DNA of 64,000 nt from contig NZ_AP022616.1 of NCBI RefSeq assembly GCF_010731115.1, positions 5,394,001-5,458,000 of the forward strand, given 5' to 3'. Below the pieces are notes generated by a model. That model did no database searches. It saw only the letters and a program-made list of their open reading frames with translations, and was not told the origin of the DNA. Origin of the DNA: Mycolicibacterium phocaicum. Its GTDB lineage: Bacteria > Actinomycetota > Actinomycetes > Mycobacteriales > Mycobacteriaceae. A program made the position numbers and the translations under genes. This document shows positions 9,446 to 18,335 of the stretch, piece by piece (the stretch's first letter is position 1; every line of letters starts with the position of its first letter).

Positions 9446-9478
9446 GCAACCGTCGGCGTTGCGGGGCAGGCGAGGAGT
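9446..9478 (+). repeat. duplicated leader hairpin plus Shine-Dalgarno, copy 1
   Basis: GCAAC-N7-GTTGC (9446-9462) followed by GGGGCAGGCGAGGAGTGA lies just upstream of the first beta-solenoid gene. The same hairpin and purine-rich site recur before the second gene at 10738, with a few changes, so the duplication included the 5' leader. The conserved stem beside the ribosome-binding site could modulate translation. Confidence 0.5.
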
Positions 9479-9483
9479 GAGCG

Positions 9484-10719
9484 ATGGGGAATGCGAGCTG
9501 TATCGGACGGGTCGGCGCATTGGCGGCCGCGTTGGGTATCGGGGTGGGACTGCTGGCAGCGCCCGGCGTCGCGGCAGCCAAACCGTCGTCTTCGTCGTCA
9601 GACGGTGCGTCGCCGACGTCCGCTTCGCCGCCGACCACGGATTCCCCGAAGCATGTTCCGTCGGGCCAGAACATGGCCGTCGCGACCAACGGAGTGGTGC
9701 GCGTCGAAAAGGGCACGGCTACCGCGATCTCCGACGGACAGGGTTCGGTGGCCATCGCGCGCGGTGTCGATTCGTCAGCGGTTGCATCGGGCGGGTCGAA
9801 GGCGATCGCCAGGGGCGTGGGGTCCACGGCCATCTCCGATGTGGGGCGGTGTGATTGCGCGAGCAAGCCCAACAAGGCGATCGCCAGCGGCGACGGCAGC
9901 GTCGCGGTTGCCGCCGGTTCCGGCAACACAGCGATCGCTTCAGGCGAGGAGAGCTTCGCCTCCACGATCGGGGTCAACAACACTGCCACTGCGTCTGGCG
10001 AGCACAGTGTCGCAATTGTGAATGGCACCAACAACACGGCGACCGCTTCGGGCGCCAACTCTCACGCCGGGGCCTTTGGGGATGGCAACACGGTGTCGGC
10101 CTACGGCCAGACTGCCGTACAGGTGGACGGGTCGGACAACACGGTCGCGGTCCATGGCAGTGAGGACGCCGATGAGGACCACGCCGCGGTTGCCGTGGTC
10201 AATGGTGACAACAACGACGTTGTGGTGTTCGGCAGCCATAACCAGACGCTGGTGGAAGGCGACAGCAACACACTGACGGTGAACAGCTCCGGCACCTCCA
10301 GCTCTTCCATCAATGACAACGCCAGCGAAAGCACCATCGTCGGCGACAACAACGTGGCCACTGTCCAGGGTGCTATCAGCGGCGTGAACATTCACGGTGA
10401 CGGCAACCAGGCCCAGGCCGGCTTTGGTGGCGGCGACACCGCGAATTATGTGGTGATAGACGGAAACAACAACGTCGGGGAAGCCGGCCACGGCGATGTC
10501 AACTATGTCGGCATCGACGGCAACAACAGCACCGCCACAGCCTTCGGCTCCTATCAGAACCAGGCATTTGTCGACGGCGACAACAGCACTGCCATCGCCG
10601 GCCCTGGGGTTTTCAATACCGCCACGGCCGAGGGTCCCAACAGCCACGCCGGCGCCCTCGGCACCAACAGCACCGCCGAGGCCGGGCCGAACGAAACCGT
10701 CGTCGTCTACACGCCGTAG
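9484..10719 (+). CDS. exported nonapeptide-repeat (beta-solenoid-like) protein, paralog 1
   Basis: A 411-residue protein of unknown function. A Sec signal peptide of mycobacterial style (SCIGRVGALAAALGIGVGLL) ends near AAA at residue 33, followed by a Ser-rich linker. From about residue 70 to the end it is built of short repeats, roughly nine residues each, of the form (N/S)-T-A-x-A-x-G-x-x (GNTAIASGEES; NNTATASGEHS). Later repeats shift to GDNNxVxVxG. The pattern resembles YadA/Hep_Hag heads, curlin repeats or RTX-like rolls; I cannot decide which. A lone RCDC motif is shared with its neighbour. No membrane anchor or sortase motif is seen; it ends NETVVVYTP. Confidence 0.72.
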   Translation: MGNASCIGRVGALAAALGIGVGLLAAPGVAAAKPSSSSSDGASPTSASPPTTDSPKHVPSGQNMAVATNGVVRVEKGTATAISDGQGSVAIARGVDSSAVASGGSKAIARGVGSTAISDVGRCDCASKPNKAIASGDGSVAVAAGSGNTAIASGEESFASTIGVNNTATASGEHSVAIVNGTNNTATASGANSHAGAFGDGNTVSAYGQTAVQVDGSDNTVAVHGSEDADEDHAAVAVVNGDNNDVVVFGSHNQTLVEGDSNTLTVNSSGTSSSSINDNASESTIVGDNNVATVQGAISGVNIHGDGNQAQAGFGGGDTANYVVIDGNNNVGEAGHGDVNYVGIDGNNSTATAFGSYQNQAFVDGDNSTAIAGPGVFNTATAEGPNSHAGALGTNSTAEAGPNETVVVYTP

Positions 10720-10737
10720 TCAGGTGATCAATCTCAA

Positions 10738-10770
10738 GCAACCGCCGGTGTTGCAGGGCAGGTGAGGAGT
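10738..10770 (+). repeat. duplicated leader hairpin plus Shine-Dalgarno, copy 2
   Basis: GCAAC-N7-GTTGC (10738-10754) then AGGGCAGGTGAGGAGTGA, close to the copy at 9446. The loop base changes leave the stem intact, which suggests the stem is maintained. The two genes are only 56 bases apart, so they may be cotranscribed. Confidence 0.5.
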
Positions 10771-10775
10771 GAATC

Positions 10776-12056
10776 ATGGGGTATGCCAGCTGTATTGGAC
10801 GGGTCGGCACATTGGCGGCCGCGTTGGGTATCGGAGTGGGACTGCTGGCCACACCTGGCGTCGCCGCGGCCAAGCCGTCATCTTCGTCGTCAGACGGTTC
10901 GTCACTGACGCCGGACGTGCCGACGACGTCGGATTCGCCACGACGTACTGCGCCGGGGCAGAACATGGCCGTCGCGACCAACGGCGTGGTGCGAGTCGAC
11001 AAGGGCACGGCTACAGCGATTTCCGACGGACAGGGTTCGGTGGCCATAGCGCGGGGTGTCGATTCGTCGGCACTCGCATCGGGCGGGTCGAAGGCGTTCG
11101 CGAGGGGTGCCGGGGCCACGGCCATCGCCGATCCGGGACGGTGTGATTGTGCGGGCAGCCCCAACAAGGCGATTGCCAGCGGTGACGGAAGCACCGCGAC
11201 GGCGACCGGATCCGGCAACACAGCAGTTGCCTCGGGCAACTACAGCACCGCCACAGCGACAGGGATCGCCAATACGGCCACCGCCTCCGGCTACGACAGC
11301 ACAGCGACTGCGACCGGGCTCAGTAATACGGCTACCGCCTCCGGCGCCGGTAGCACCGCGACCGCGACCGGGGCTAGCAACACGGTCACGGCCCACGACA
11401 GTCAGAGCGATGCGACCGCAATTGGCGGTGGCAACACGGTGTCCGCCTATGGCTACCAAACTGAAGTCACGGTGCAGGGGAATGCCAATACCGTTGCCAT
11501 CCATGGCGACCCGGTCGCCTATCAGGACAACGCGACGACGGCCGAAGTCACCGGTGACAACAACAAGGTGACCGTTTTCGGCGGTGACACCGAAACTCGC
11601 GTGGAAGGCGACGGCAATAAGGTGACGGTCAACGGCTCAAGTGACCCCAACACCATATTCGGCGGATTCAGCGACATTGTCGGTGACAACAATGTGGCGA
11701 CTGTGCAGGGCTACGAAAGCGGCGTGCTCATCAACGGCGACGGCAATCAGGTCCGGGCTGGTTTCGGAGGTAGCGACGCGGCAAACTTTGTCCAAGTGAT
11801 CGGGAACGACAACACTGGCGAAGCCGGTCACGGCCAGTTCAATGAGGCCGGCGTCTACGGCAACAACAGCACCGCTGTGGCCTACGGAGATGAGAACTTC
11901 GCGGCTGTCACCGGGGACAACAGCAGTGCCGTTGCCGGTCCCGGCGTCAACAACGAGGCCAGGGCCGACGGCCCCAACAGTAGCGCCGGCGCCCTCGGCA
12001 CCAACAGCACCGCGGAGGCTGGGCCGAACGAAACTGTCGTCGTCTACACCCCGTAG
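10776..12056 (+). CDS. exported nonapeptide-repeat (beta-solenoid-like) protein, paralog 2
   Basis: A 426-residue paralog of the preceding protein. The signal peptide, Ser-rich linker, RCDC motif, first repeats and closing NETVVVYTP are nearly identical. The central block has expanded into a very regular alternation of STATATGxx and NTATASGxx (about residues 145-205), pointing to repeat gain by slippage or unequal crossover. The second half is richer in charged residues (GDNNKVTVFGGDTETRVEG). Probably secreted or cell-surface; function unknown. It ends 5 bases from the convergent FHA-ABC transporter stop. Confidence 0.72.
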   Translation: MGYASCIGRVGTLAAALGIGVGLLATPGVAAAKPSSSSSDGSSLTPDVPTTSDSPRRTAPGQNMAVATNGVVRVDKGTATAISDGQGSVAIARGVDSSALASGGSKAFARGAGATAIADPGRCDCAGSPNKAIASGDGSTATATGSGNTAVASGNYSTATATGIANTATASGYDSTATATGLSNTATASGAGSTATATGASNTVTAHDSQSDATAIGGGNTVSAYGYQTEVTVQGNANTVAIHGDPVAYQDNATTAEVTGDNNKVTVFGGDTETRVEGDGNKVTVNGSSDPNTIFGGFSDIVGDNNVATVQGYESGVLINGDGNQVRAGFGGSDAANFVQVIGNDNTGEAGHGQFNEAGVYGNNSTAVAYGDENFAAVTGDNSSAVAGPGVNNEARADGPNSSAGALGTNSTAEAGPNETVVVYTP

Positions 12057-12061
12057 CCCCG

Positions 12062-14758
12062 TCAGTCCGCTTTGAGGCGAATCCGCCAGCGCACGAAGCC
12101 GAGATAGACCGCCGAGAGCAGCAGCAGGGCGCCGATGTCGGTCCACCACGCGCCGGTGGTGTGGTGCCAGAACTTGTCGTTGGGTAACACCGGCTCAGGC
12201 ACCAATCTGGTCAGATCGATGGTCGACGCCGACGACGCGAAGCCCCACCGCGCCGGGGTGAGCCAGGACAACTGATCGAGCACCACGCGGCCGGTCACCG
12301 GAATCAAGCCGCCCGAGAACACCAACTGGCTCATCACCGCCACGACGAGCAGCGGCATGATCTGCTCGGCGGATTTGGCCAGACCGGACAATGCCAGACC
12401 CGTCATGGCCGCGGCCACACACGTCATCGAGATATCGACGAACATCTCGATGCTGCGGCTGGGTATCACCGAACCATTGGTGACCGACCCCGCGCCCCAG
12501 CCCTTGCCGATGATCGTGATGGCCACGACGATCGAGGACTGCACGATGGCGAAGGCAGTGAACACCGCAACCTTGGCCGCCAGGTAGGCGGTGGTCGAGA
12601 GGCCGACGGCCTGTTCCCGACGGAAGATCGCCCGCTCACCGATCAGCGCGCGAATGGTCAGCGCAGTGCCCATGAAGATGGCGCCGACGTTCATCATCAC
12701 CAGGATCTGGCCCGGCTCGCTCGGCGCGGCGCCGAAATCAGGTGGGCCGGCCGGGAGTGGTTTACCGAAGCCCACACCCGACTTGTTCGGCCCGCCACCC
12801 GGCACCGACAGTGACAGCACACCCATGATGAACGGCAGGAACAGCAGGAACGCGGTGTAGGCGCGGTCGGCCAGGATCAGCTTCACCTGGCGTCGAGCGA
12901 TGGTGGAGAACTGTCGCAGCAGCGACGTCTTCGCCGGCGCGCCCAGGTCGGCCGGTGTTGCCGCGGCCGGCTGCGGGGGCGGCGGCCCGGAGCGTTGCAG
13001 GAATTGCTGGTGGGCCGCCTCCGGATCGCCGGCAACCGACGAGAAGATGTCGGCCCAGTTGGTGGTGCCCAGCTCCGGACCGATCTGGCTCGGCGGGCCG
13101 CAGAATGCCGTCATGCCGCCGGGCGCCAGCAGCAGCACCTGATCGCAGACGTCCAGGTAGGTCAGCGAGTGCGTGACCACCAGAACGACACGACCGGCAT
13201 CGGCCAGCTGGCGCAGCATCGTCATCACCTGGCGGTCGAGTGCCGGGTCCAGGCCCGAGGTCGGCTCATCCAGGATCAGCAACGACGGCCCCGTCAGCAG
13301 CTCGAGCGCCACGGAGGCACGCTTGCGCTGCCCGCCGGACAGCTTCGCGACCCGGGTGTCCAGATGCTTCGTCATCTCGAGCTCTTCGAGCACCTGCATG
13401 ACGACCTGCTCGCGGTCTTCCTTCGTGGTGTCCGGCGGCAACCGCAGCTCGGCGGCGTACATCAGGGCCTGCCGGACGGTCAGATCGCCGTGCACCACGT
13501 CGTCCTGCGGCACCATGCCGATTCGGGATCGCAGCGAGGCGTACTCGGCGTGGATGTCGTGGCCCTCGAAGGTGACGGTGCCACTGGTCGGGTGGGTCAG
13601 GCCGGCGACCTGCTTGGAGAACGTCGACTTGCCGGCGCCGGACGGGCCGATCACCGCGGTGAGCGTGCCGGGGCGGGCGTCCAGCGAGATGTTGTTCAGC
13701 AGGGTCTTGTTGCCCTCGATGGTCCATGTCAGGCCGTGGACCTCGAGGCCGCCGGTGCGGGTGTCGGCGGTGGTGACGGTGCGCCGGGCCAAGGTCCCGC
13801 CGCTGTAGACGAGGTCGACGTTACCGATGGTGACGGTGTCGCCGTCGCGAAGCATCGCCTCCTCGACCCGCTGGCCGTTGACGAACGTGCCATTGATGCT
13901 GCGGTTGTCGATGATCTGCGCGCCGCCGCCGGCGGACGGCACCAACGTCGCGTGGTGCCGCGATGCCAGGACGTCGGGGATGACGATGTCGTTGTCGGTG
14001 CCGCGACCGATCTTGATGGCTCCGGCCGGCACCTCGGCGTTGCGGCCGGGCCGCAGGATCTTGAGCATCGTCGTGCCGAGGTTGTTCTCGCTGGGCCGCG
14101 CGACGGCGGTCGGCCCGAACTGCGTGGCAGGCGAGCTCGACTCTTCAGGAACGACCCGCGCCGGTGCCGGCCGCGACATCGGCGCAGACGGCGGCGCGTA
14201 CTGCTGGGGGCCGGTCGGGTAGCGCGGTGGCTGCTGCTGGCCATACTGCGGCTGCGGTCCACTCGGATACTGCGGCTGCGGACCCGACGGGCTGAAGGTC
14301 TGGGGGCCGCTCGGGTAGCGCTGCTGCGCCGCCGACGGTGGGGTGTACGGCTGCTGGCTGGGCCACGTCGCGCTGGGTCGGTGGTTGGTCGACGGCGTCG
14401 GGGTGACGGGCATGGACGTCGTCGGCGGCGTGCCGGCCGGGCCCAGGTGCTGGCCGACCTCGAAGGTCAGCAGCGGTCCGTCGGGGTTACCGATGTTCAC
14501 CGCCGAGCCGTTGTGCAGATCGGCGGCCGGGACACGCTGCCCGTTGACGTACATGCCGTTGAGGCTGCCGTTGTCGACCGCGACCCAGCGGCCGTGATCG
14601 AAACGCAGCATCAGGTGTGCGCGCGAGATCAGCGGGTGGGCGACGCGGAAGTCGGCGCGCAGATCGCGGCCGACGACGACGTCGTTTCCCGGGGCGAACG
14701 TGCGCGTGGTGGCGTCATGGCGAACGGTTAGCGCTGGCAGTGCGGCTGGTCCAGTCAT
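12062..14758 (-). CDS. FHA-domain ABC transporter, fused ATPase-permease (Rv1747-like)
   Basis: An 898-residue fusion. FHA domain 1 (about residues 15-100; GRDLRADFRVAHPLISRAHL) is joined by a Pro/Gln-rich linker to FHA domain 2 (about 235-310; SRHHATLVP, NRSINGTFVNG). An ABC ATPase follows (Walker A GPSGAGKST near 370, LSGGQ near 472, Walker B LLILDEP near 495), then an ABC-2 type permease with about six helices. In M. tuberculosis Rv1747 the FHA domains bind phosphothreonines made by PknF, and it is implicated in exporting cell-wall lipids. The substrate here is not evident. ATG 14758 is preferred to upstream TTG 14767. Confidence 0.9.
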   Translation of the reverse strand: MTGPAALPALTVRHDATTRTFAPGNDVVVGRDLRADFRVAHPLISRAHLMLRFDHGRWVAVDNGSLNGMYVNGQRVPAADLHNGSAVNIGNPDGPLLTFEVGQHLGPAGTPPTTSMPVTPTPSTNHRPSATWPSQQPYTPPSAAQQRYPSGPQTFSPSGPQPQYPSGPQPQYGQQQPPRYPTGPQQYAPPSAPMSRPAPARVVPEESSSPATQFGPTAVARPSENNLGTTMLKILRPGRNAEVPAGAIKIGRGTDNDIVIPDVLASRHHATLVPSAGGGAQIIDNRSINGTFVNGQRVEEAMLRDGDTVTIGNVDLVYSGGTLARRTVTTADTRTGGLEVHGLTWTIEGNKTLLNNISLDARPGTLTAVIGPSGAGKSTFSKQVAGLTHPTSGTVTFEGHDIHAEYASLRSRIGMVPQDDVVHGDLTVRQALMYAAELRLPPDTTKEDREQVVMQVLEELEMTKHLDTRVAKLSGGQRKRASVALELLTGPSLLILDEPTSGLDPALDRQVMTMLRQLADAGRVVLVVTHSLTYLDVCDQVLLLAPGGMTAFCGPPSQIGPELGTTNWADIFSSVAGDPEAAHQQFLQRSGPPPPQPAAATPADLGAPAKTSLLRQFSTIARRQVKLILADRAYTAFLLFLPFIMGVLSLSVPGGGPNKSGVGFGKPLPAGPPDFGAAPSEPGQILVMMNVGAIFMGTALTIRALIGERAIFRREQAVGLSTTAYLAAKVAVFTAFAIVQSSIVVAITIIGKGWGAGSVTNGSVIPSRSIEMFVDISMTCVAAAMTGLALSGLAKSAEQIMPLLVVAVMSQLVFSGGLIPVTGRVVLDQLSWLTPARWGFASSASTIDLTRLVPEPVLPNDKFWHHTTGAWWTDIGALLLLSAVYLGFVRWRIRLKAD

Positions 14759-14807
14759 CGAAGGCAACTCTATCCGTTGCCGGGGACTTTCCTGGGGACC
14801 AGCCGGG

Positions 14808-15998
14808 TCAGTACGGCTTGCCGGTGACCACGCAGTGGGTCCGGGTGTAGATGGTGGGCATGCACAGATTGCAGTGTGTGCAGCCTGATTTCGTGGTGTT
14901 GTCGGCCTGGATGCGGTTCAGCAGGTCAGGTTCGGCCAGCAGGGCCCGGCCCATCGCGACGAATTCGAACCCTTCGGCCATGGCCAAATCCATCGTGTCG
15001 CGGTTGGTGATGCCACCCAGCAGGATCAGCGGCATCGACAGTTCGGCCCGGAACTGGCGGGCCTGCTCGAGCAGGAACGCCTCCCGGTACGGATACTCGC
15101 GGAAGAACTTGTGTCCGCTCATCCGGATGCCCCAACGCAGCGGGGGCTTGAAGTTGGCGGCGAACTCCTTGACCGGGGCGTCGCCGCGGAACAGGTACAT
15201 CGGGTTCACCAGCGAGCTGCCCGCGGTGAGCTCGAGGGCATCGAGGTTGCCGTCTTCTTGCAGCCACTGGGCGGTCTGCAGGGACTCCTCGAGGGGGATG
15301 CCGCCGCGCACGCCGTCGGTCATGGTGAGTTTGGCGATCACCGCGATCTGATCCCCGACGGCCTCGCGTACGGCGGCCACGGTGCCGCGGGCCACCTTGG
15401 CCCGGTTGTGCAGGGAGCCGCCGAACTCGTCGCGGCGCTTGTTGATCAACGGCGACAGGAAGGAGGAGGCGAAGTAGTTGTGGCCCAAGTGGACTTCGAC
15501 GGCGTCGAACCCGGCGTCGATCGCGAGTGTGGCGGCGTTCGCGTGTGCGGCCATCACCGCGTCGATGTCGGCGCGGGTGGCTTTTTTGGCGAAGCGCATC
15601 GACAGCGGGTTGAAGAACCGCACCGGGGCCAGCGCTGTGGCTTTGTTGGTGCGGGGGTTGGCGACCGGGCCGGCGTGCCCGATCTGCGCGCTGATCGCCG
15701 CCCCCTCGCCGTGCACCGCATCAGTGAGTCTGCGCAGCCCGGGCACGGCCTCGGGACGCATCCACAACTGCCACCCATCGGTACGCCCACCCGGGGACAC
15801 CGCGCAATAGGCGACCGTGGTCATCCCCACCCCACCGGCGGCCGGCAGCCGGTGATAGCGGATCAGATCGTCGGTGACCAGCGCGTCCGGGGTCGCCGCC
15901 TCGAACGTCGCCGCCTTGATCACCCGATTCCGCAACGTGATCGGACCGAGCTTGGCCGCACTGAAGACGTCAGTGGACACATTGGGCTGGGTGTTCAC
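14808..15998 (-). CDS. NADH:flavin oxidoreductase, Old Yellow Enzyme type (Rv3359-like)
   Basis: A 396-residue FMN-dependent TIM-barrel oxidoreductase. The family N-terminus is visible ([14 protein letters not shown]). [26 protein letters not shown] is the substrate/FMN region, and [10 protein letters not shown] with FVAMGRALL binds FMN phosphate. The C-terminus has a Cys cluster (CTHCNLCMP) as in the 2,4-dienoyl-CoA reductase branch, but the NAD-domain fusion is absent. Length equals the M. tuberculosis Rv3359 protein. Substrate unknown. GTG 15998 gives the family start; divergent folD begins 70 bases away. Confidence 0.8.
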   Translation of the reverse strand: MNTQPNVSTDVFSAAKLGPITLRNRVIKAATFEAATPDALVTDDLIRYHRLPAAGGVGMTTVAYCAVSPGGRTDGWQLWMRPEAVPGLRRLTDAVHGEGAAISAQIGHAGPVANPRTNKATALAPVRFFNPLSMRFAKKATRADIDAVMAAHANAATLAIDAGFDAVEVHLGHNYFASSFLSPLINKRRDEFGGSLHNRAKVARGTVAAVREAVGDQIAVIAKLTMTDGVRGGIPLEESLQTAQWLQEDGNLDALELTAGSSLVNPMYLFRGDAPVKEFAANFKPPLRWGIRMSGHKFFREYPYREAFLLEQARQFRAELSMPLILLGGITNRDTMDLAMAEGFEFVAMGRALLAEPDLLNRIQADNTTKSGCTHCNLCMPTIYTRTHCVVTGKPY

Positions 15999-16068
15999 TT
16001 CCGCAGCTGACCACGCCGTCCTGGGTGGTGTCAACGGCGGTTCCCGCGGGCCTGACACAATGTTCGTC

Positions 16069-16920
16069 GTGGGTGCAATCACGCTGGACGGCAAGGCCAC
16101 ACGCGACGAGATCTTCACTGACCTGACCAAGCGGGTGGCGGCCTTGACTGCTGCCGGCCGGACGCCGGGTCTGGGCACGGTGCTGGTCGGCGACGACCCG
16201 GGCTCACACGCCTACGTGCGCGGCAAGCACGCCGACTGCGCCAAGGTCGGCATCAACTCGATCCGCCGGGACCTGCCCGCCGACATCAGTCAGGCCGAGC
16301 TGAACGCCGTCATCGACGAGCTGAACGCCAACCCGGAGTGCACGGGCTACATCGTGCAGCTGCCGCTGCCCAAGCATCTCGACGAGAACGCCGCGCTGGA
16401 GCGCATCGACCCCGACAAGGACGCCGACGGGCTGCACCCGACCAATCTGGGTCGGTTGGTGCTGAACGAGCCCGCACCGCTGCCGTGCACGCCGCGCGGC
16501 ATCGTGCACCTGCTGCGCCGTTTCGAGGTGCCGATCGCCGGTGCGCATGTCGTGGTGATCGGCCGCGGCGTCACCGTGGGCCGGCCGATGGGCCTGCTGC
16601 TCACGCGGCGTTCGGAGAACGCGACAGTGACGTTGTGCCACACCGGAACTCGTGATCTGCCGGCACTGACCCGGCAGGCCGACATCATCATCGCGGCGGT
16701 CGGTGTGCCGCACATGCTGACTGCCGACATGGTCAAGCCGGGCGCGGCCGTCGTCGACGTGGGGGTCAGCCGGGTCGACGGCAAGCTCGCCGGCGACGTC
16801 CACCCCGACGTGTGGGATGTGGCCGGTCACGTGTCGCCCAACCCTGGCGGTGTCGGACCGCTGACCCGGGCTTTCCTGCTGGCCAACGTGGTCGAGGCTG
16901 AAGAGGCGAAACTGTCTTGA
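16069..16920 (+). CDS. folD: bifunctional methylenetetrahydrofolate dehydrogenase/cyclohydrolase
   Basis: FolD interconverts 5,10-methylene- and 10-formyl-tetrahydrofolate, supplying one-carbon units for purine, fMet and methionine synthesis. The 283-residue protein shows the catalytic Y-x3-K (YVRGKHADC, near residue 46), [13 protein letters not shown], the DGLHPTN segment, the NADP-binding [12 protein letters not shown] and the family C-terminus [20 protein letters not shown] 16069 matches the usual mycobacterial N-terminus; ATG 16060 is a near alternative. The next gene overlaps its stop (TTGA), so they are coupled. Confidence 0.93.
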   Translation: MGAITLDGKATRDEIFTDLTKRVAALTAAGRTPGLGTVLVGDDPGSHAYVRGKHADCAKVGINSIRRDLPADISQAELNAVIDELNANPECTGYIVQLPLPKHLDENAALERIDPDKDADGLHPTNLGRLVLNEPAPLPCTPRGIVHLLRRFEVPIAGAHVVVIGRGVTVGRPMGLLLTRRSENATVTLCHTGTRDLPALTRQADIIIAAVGVPHMLTADMVKPGAAVVDVGVSRVDGKLAGDVHPDVWDVAGHVSPNPGGVGPLTRAFLLANVVEAEEAKLS

Positions 16921-17210
16921 CCGCAAAGGAATTCGCCCGGAAGGTATTCGCCGGCCAATGGCCGATCCTGTCGGTGGGCGTGTTCTTCGTGGTGGCTTTC
17001 GCGTTGGTGGTCGGCGGCTACTGGCGCCGCGGGGCGCTCGTGATGGCGATCGGCGTCGGGATCGCGGCGATCATGCGGCTGCTGCTGACCGATGACCGTG
17101 CCGGCCTGCTCGTGGTGCGCAGCCGGATCATCGACGTCGCGACAACAGCGTCGGTCAGCGCCGTCATGCTGTACGTGGCGTGGACCATCAATCCGTTGGG
17201 CACGGCCTAG
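16917..17210 (+). CDS. DUF3017 small membrane protein (Rv3355c-like)
   Basis: A 97-residue protein with three predicted membrane helices (about residues 14-32, 36-53 and 75-93) and a short charged linker ([13 protein letters not shown]). It follows folD in mycobacteria generally and is cotranscribed here, its TTG start overlapping the folD stop. Function unknown; the constant pairing may reflect operon history rather than folate chemistry. Confidence 0.75.
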   Translation: MTAKEFARKVFAGQWPILSVGVFFVVAFALVVGGYWRRGALVMAIGVGIAAIMRLLLTDDRAGLLVVRSRIIDVATTASVSAVMLYVAWTINPLGTA

Positions 17211-17232
17211 CTTTTGGCCCGAGGCCGGTGCC

Positions 17233-18264
17233 TCACGCCGTCGGAAGCAGCGCGACCGGGCCGTCCTTGCGCAGCTGTGCCGGGGTGACCCCGAACCAGC
17301 GCTTGACCGACCTCGTCATGGACGACTGTTCGGAGTAGCCGAGGACGGCCGCGACTTGACTCAGGGGGAGCTCAGTTTCGAGCAGCAACCGCCGCGTCGC
17401 CGACCGGTAGACATTGGCCCGGATGTCCTCGAACGTGGCGTGCTCGTCTGACAGTCGCCGCTGCAACGTACGGGGATGCATGTTGAGCAGATCGGCGATC
17501 TCCGCCTTGGTGCCCCGATTGGCTCCGATGGTGCTCTTCAATGTGTGCTGTACGCGTTCCGAAAGGCTTTGTCCGGCTGCGGGATAACGGGCGGCGATGT
17601 ACGCGATCGCCTGGCTGCGCAGGTGCGGCTTGATGGACTGGATTCGGGCGTGCAGCAGATCGCGCTCCAAATGTATTGCCGCGTAGGGCTGTTCGAAAGC
17701 GACAGGCGCATCGAAATGGGAACGGTAGGCACTGCGCGCTCCGACCGGCGAGTGTGGGAGGGACACGCCTTGCAGGCGCAGTGGAATCGGTGAAAGGCTC
17801 TGTGCCATCCGGTATGTCGACGACAGGTACGCATCGATCAACTGCCGCTGTGGGACCGCGCGCTCGAGTTGGACGTCGAAACGTACCGTGATGCAGCCGG
17901 GCAGATGCGGGCTGGGGTCTTCGATGACCAACTCGTAGCAGGGGCTGTGAAAGAACAGGTACCGGGATGCGTTGGCCGTCGCCTCGTACACCGTGTCGCT
18001 GTTCTGCACGACCACGGCGAGCAGGCCCAATATCGACAGGTCCTGACGGCTGCCCAGTCGGAGGCCGAGCGTGGGCAGCCGGTGCTGCCGGGCGGCGTTC
18101 TCGAGGAGGAGCGCGACCGCGTCGAGGGGGACCATCGTTTCGGCATCGTGCAATGCATCCGGGTCCAGCCCGCTCTGCCGGTACAACCGGTCGGGATCGC
18201 CGGAGAGTTCGCGGATGAACGGGGCGAAGTCCTGCAGCACGCTGGCTCTGATCGACTCGTCCAC
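17233..18264 (-). CDS. AraC family transcriptional regulator (VirS/OruR-like)
   Basis: A 343-residue regulator with an arabinose-binding-like (PF12625 type) N-terminal domain (about residues 20-205) and two AraC helix-turn-helices at the C-terminus (GTKAEIADLLNMHPRTLQRRL around 250-270; LSQVAAVLGYSEQSSMTRSVKRWFG around 300-325). This layout is shared by VirS and by regulators of lipid or amino-acid catabolism. It is divergent from the amidase gene across 71 bases, the arrangement expected if the amidase is its target. Confidence 0.85.
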   Translation of the reverse strand: MDESIRASVLQDFAPFIRELSGDPDRLYRQSGLDPDALHDAETMVPLDAVALLLENAARQHRLPTLGLRLGSRQDLSILGLLAVVVQNSDTVYEATANASRYLFFHSPCYELVIEDPSPHLPGCITVRFDVQLERAVPQRQLIDAYLSSTYRMAQSLSPIPLRLQGVSLPHSPVGARSAYRSHFDAPVAFEQPYAAIHLERDLLHARIQSIKPHLRSQAIAYIAARYPAAGQSLSERVQHTLKSTIGANRGTKAEIADLLNMHPRTLQRRLSDEHATFEDIRANVYRSATRRLLLETELPLSQVAAVLGYSEQSSMTRSVKRWFGVTPAQLRKDGPVALLPTA

Positions 18265-18335
18265 GCTCGTCAGTGTCGAAATCCGTGTCTCGATATGTCA
18301 AGAGCGACTTCCCGGCCGGACCGAGGATCACACTC

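Noticed and set aside
14783..14801. GGGGACTTTCCTGGGGACC before the FHA-ABC transporter, possible DosR box
   Set aside because: Lacks the inverted GGACT-N2-AGTCC symmetry.
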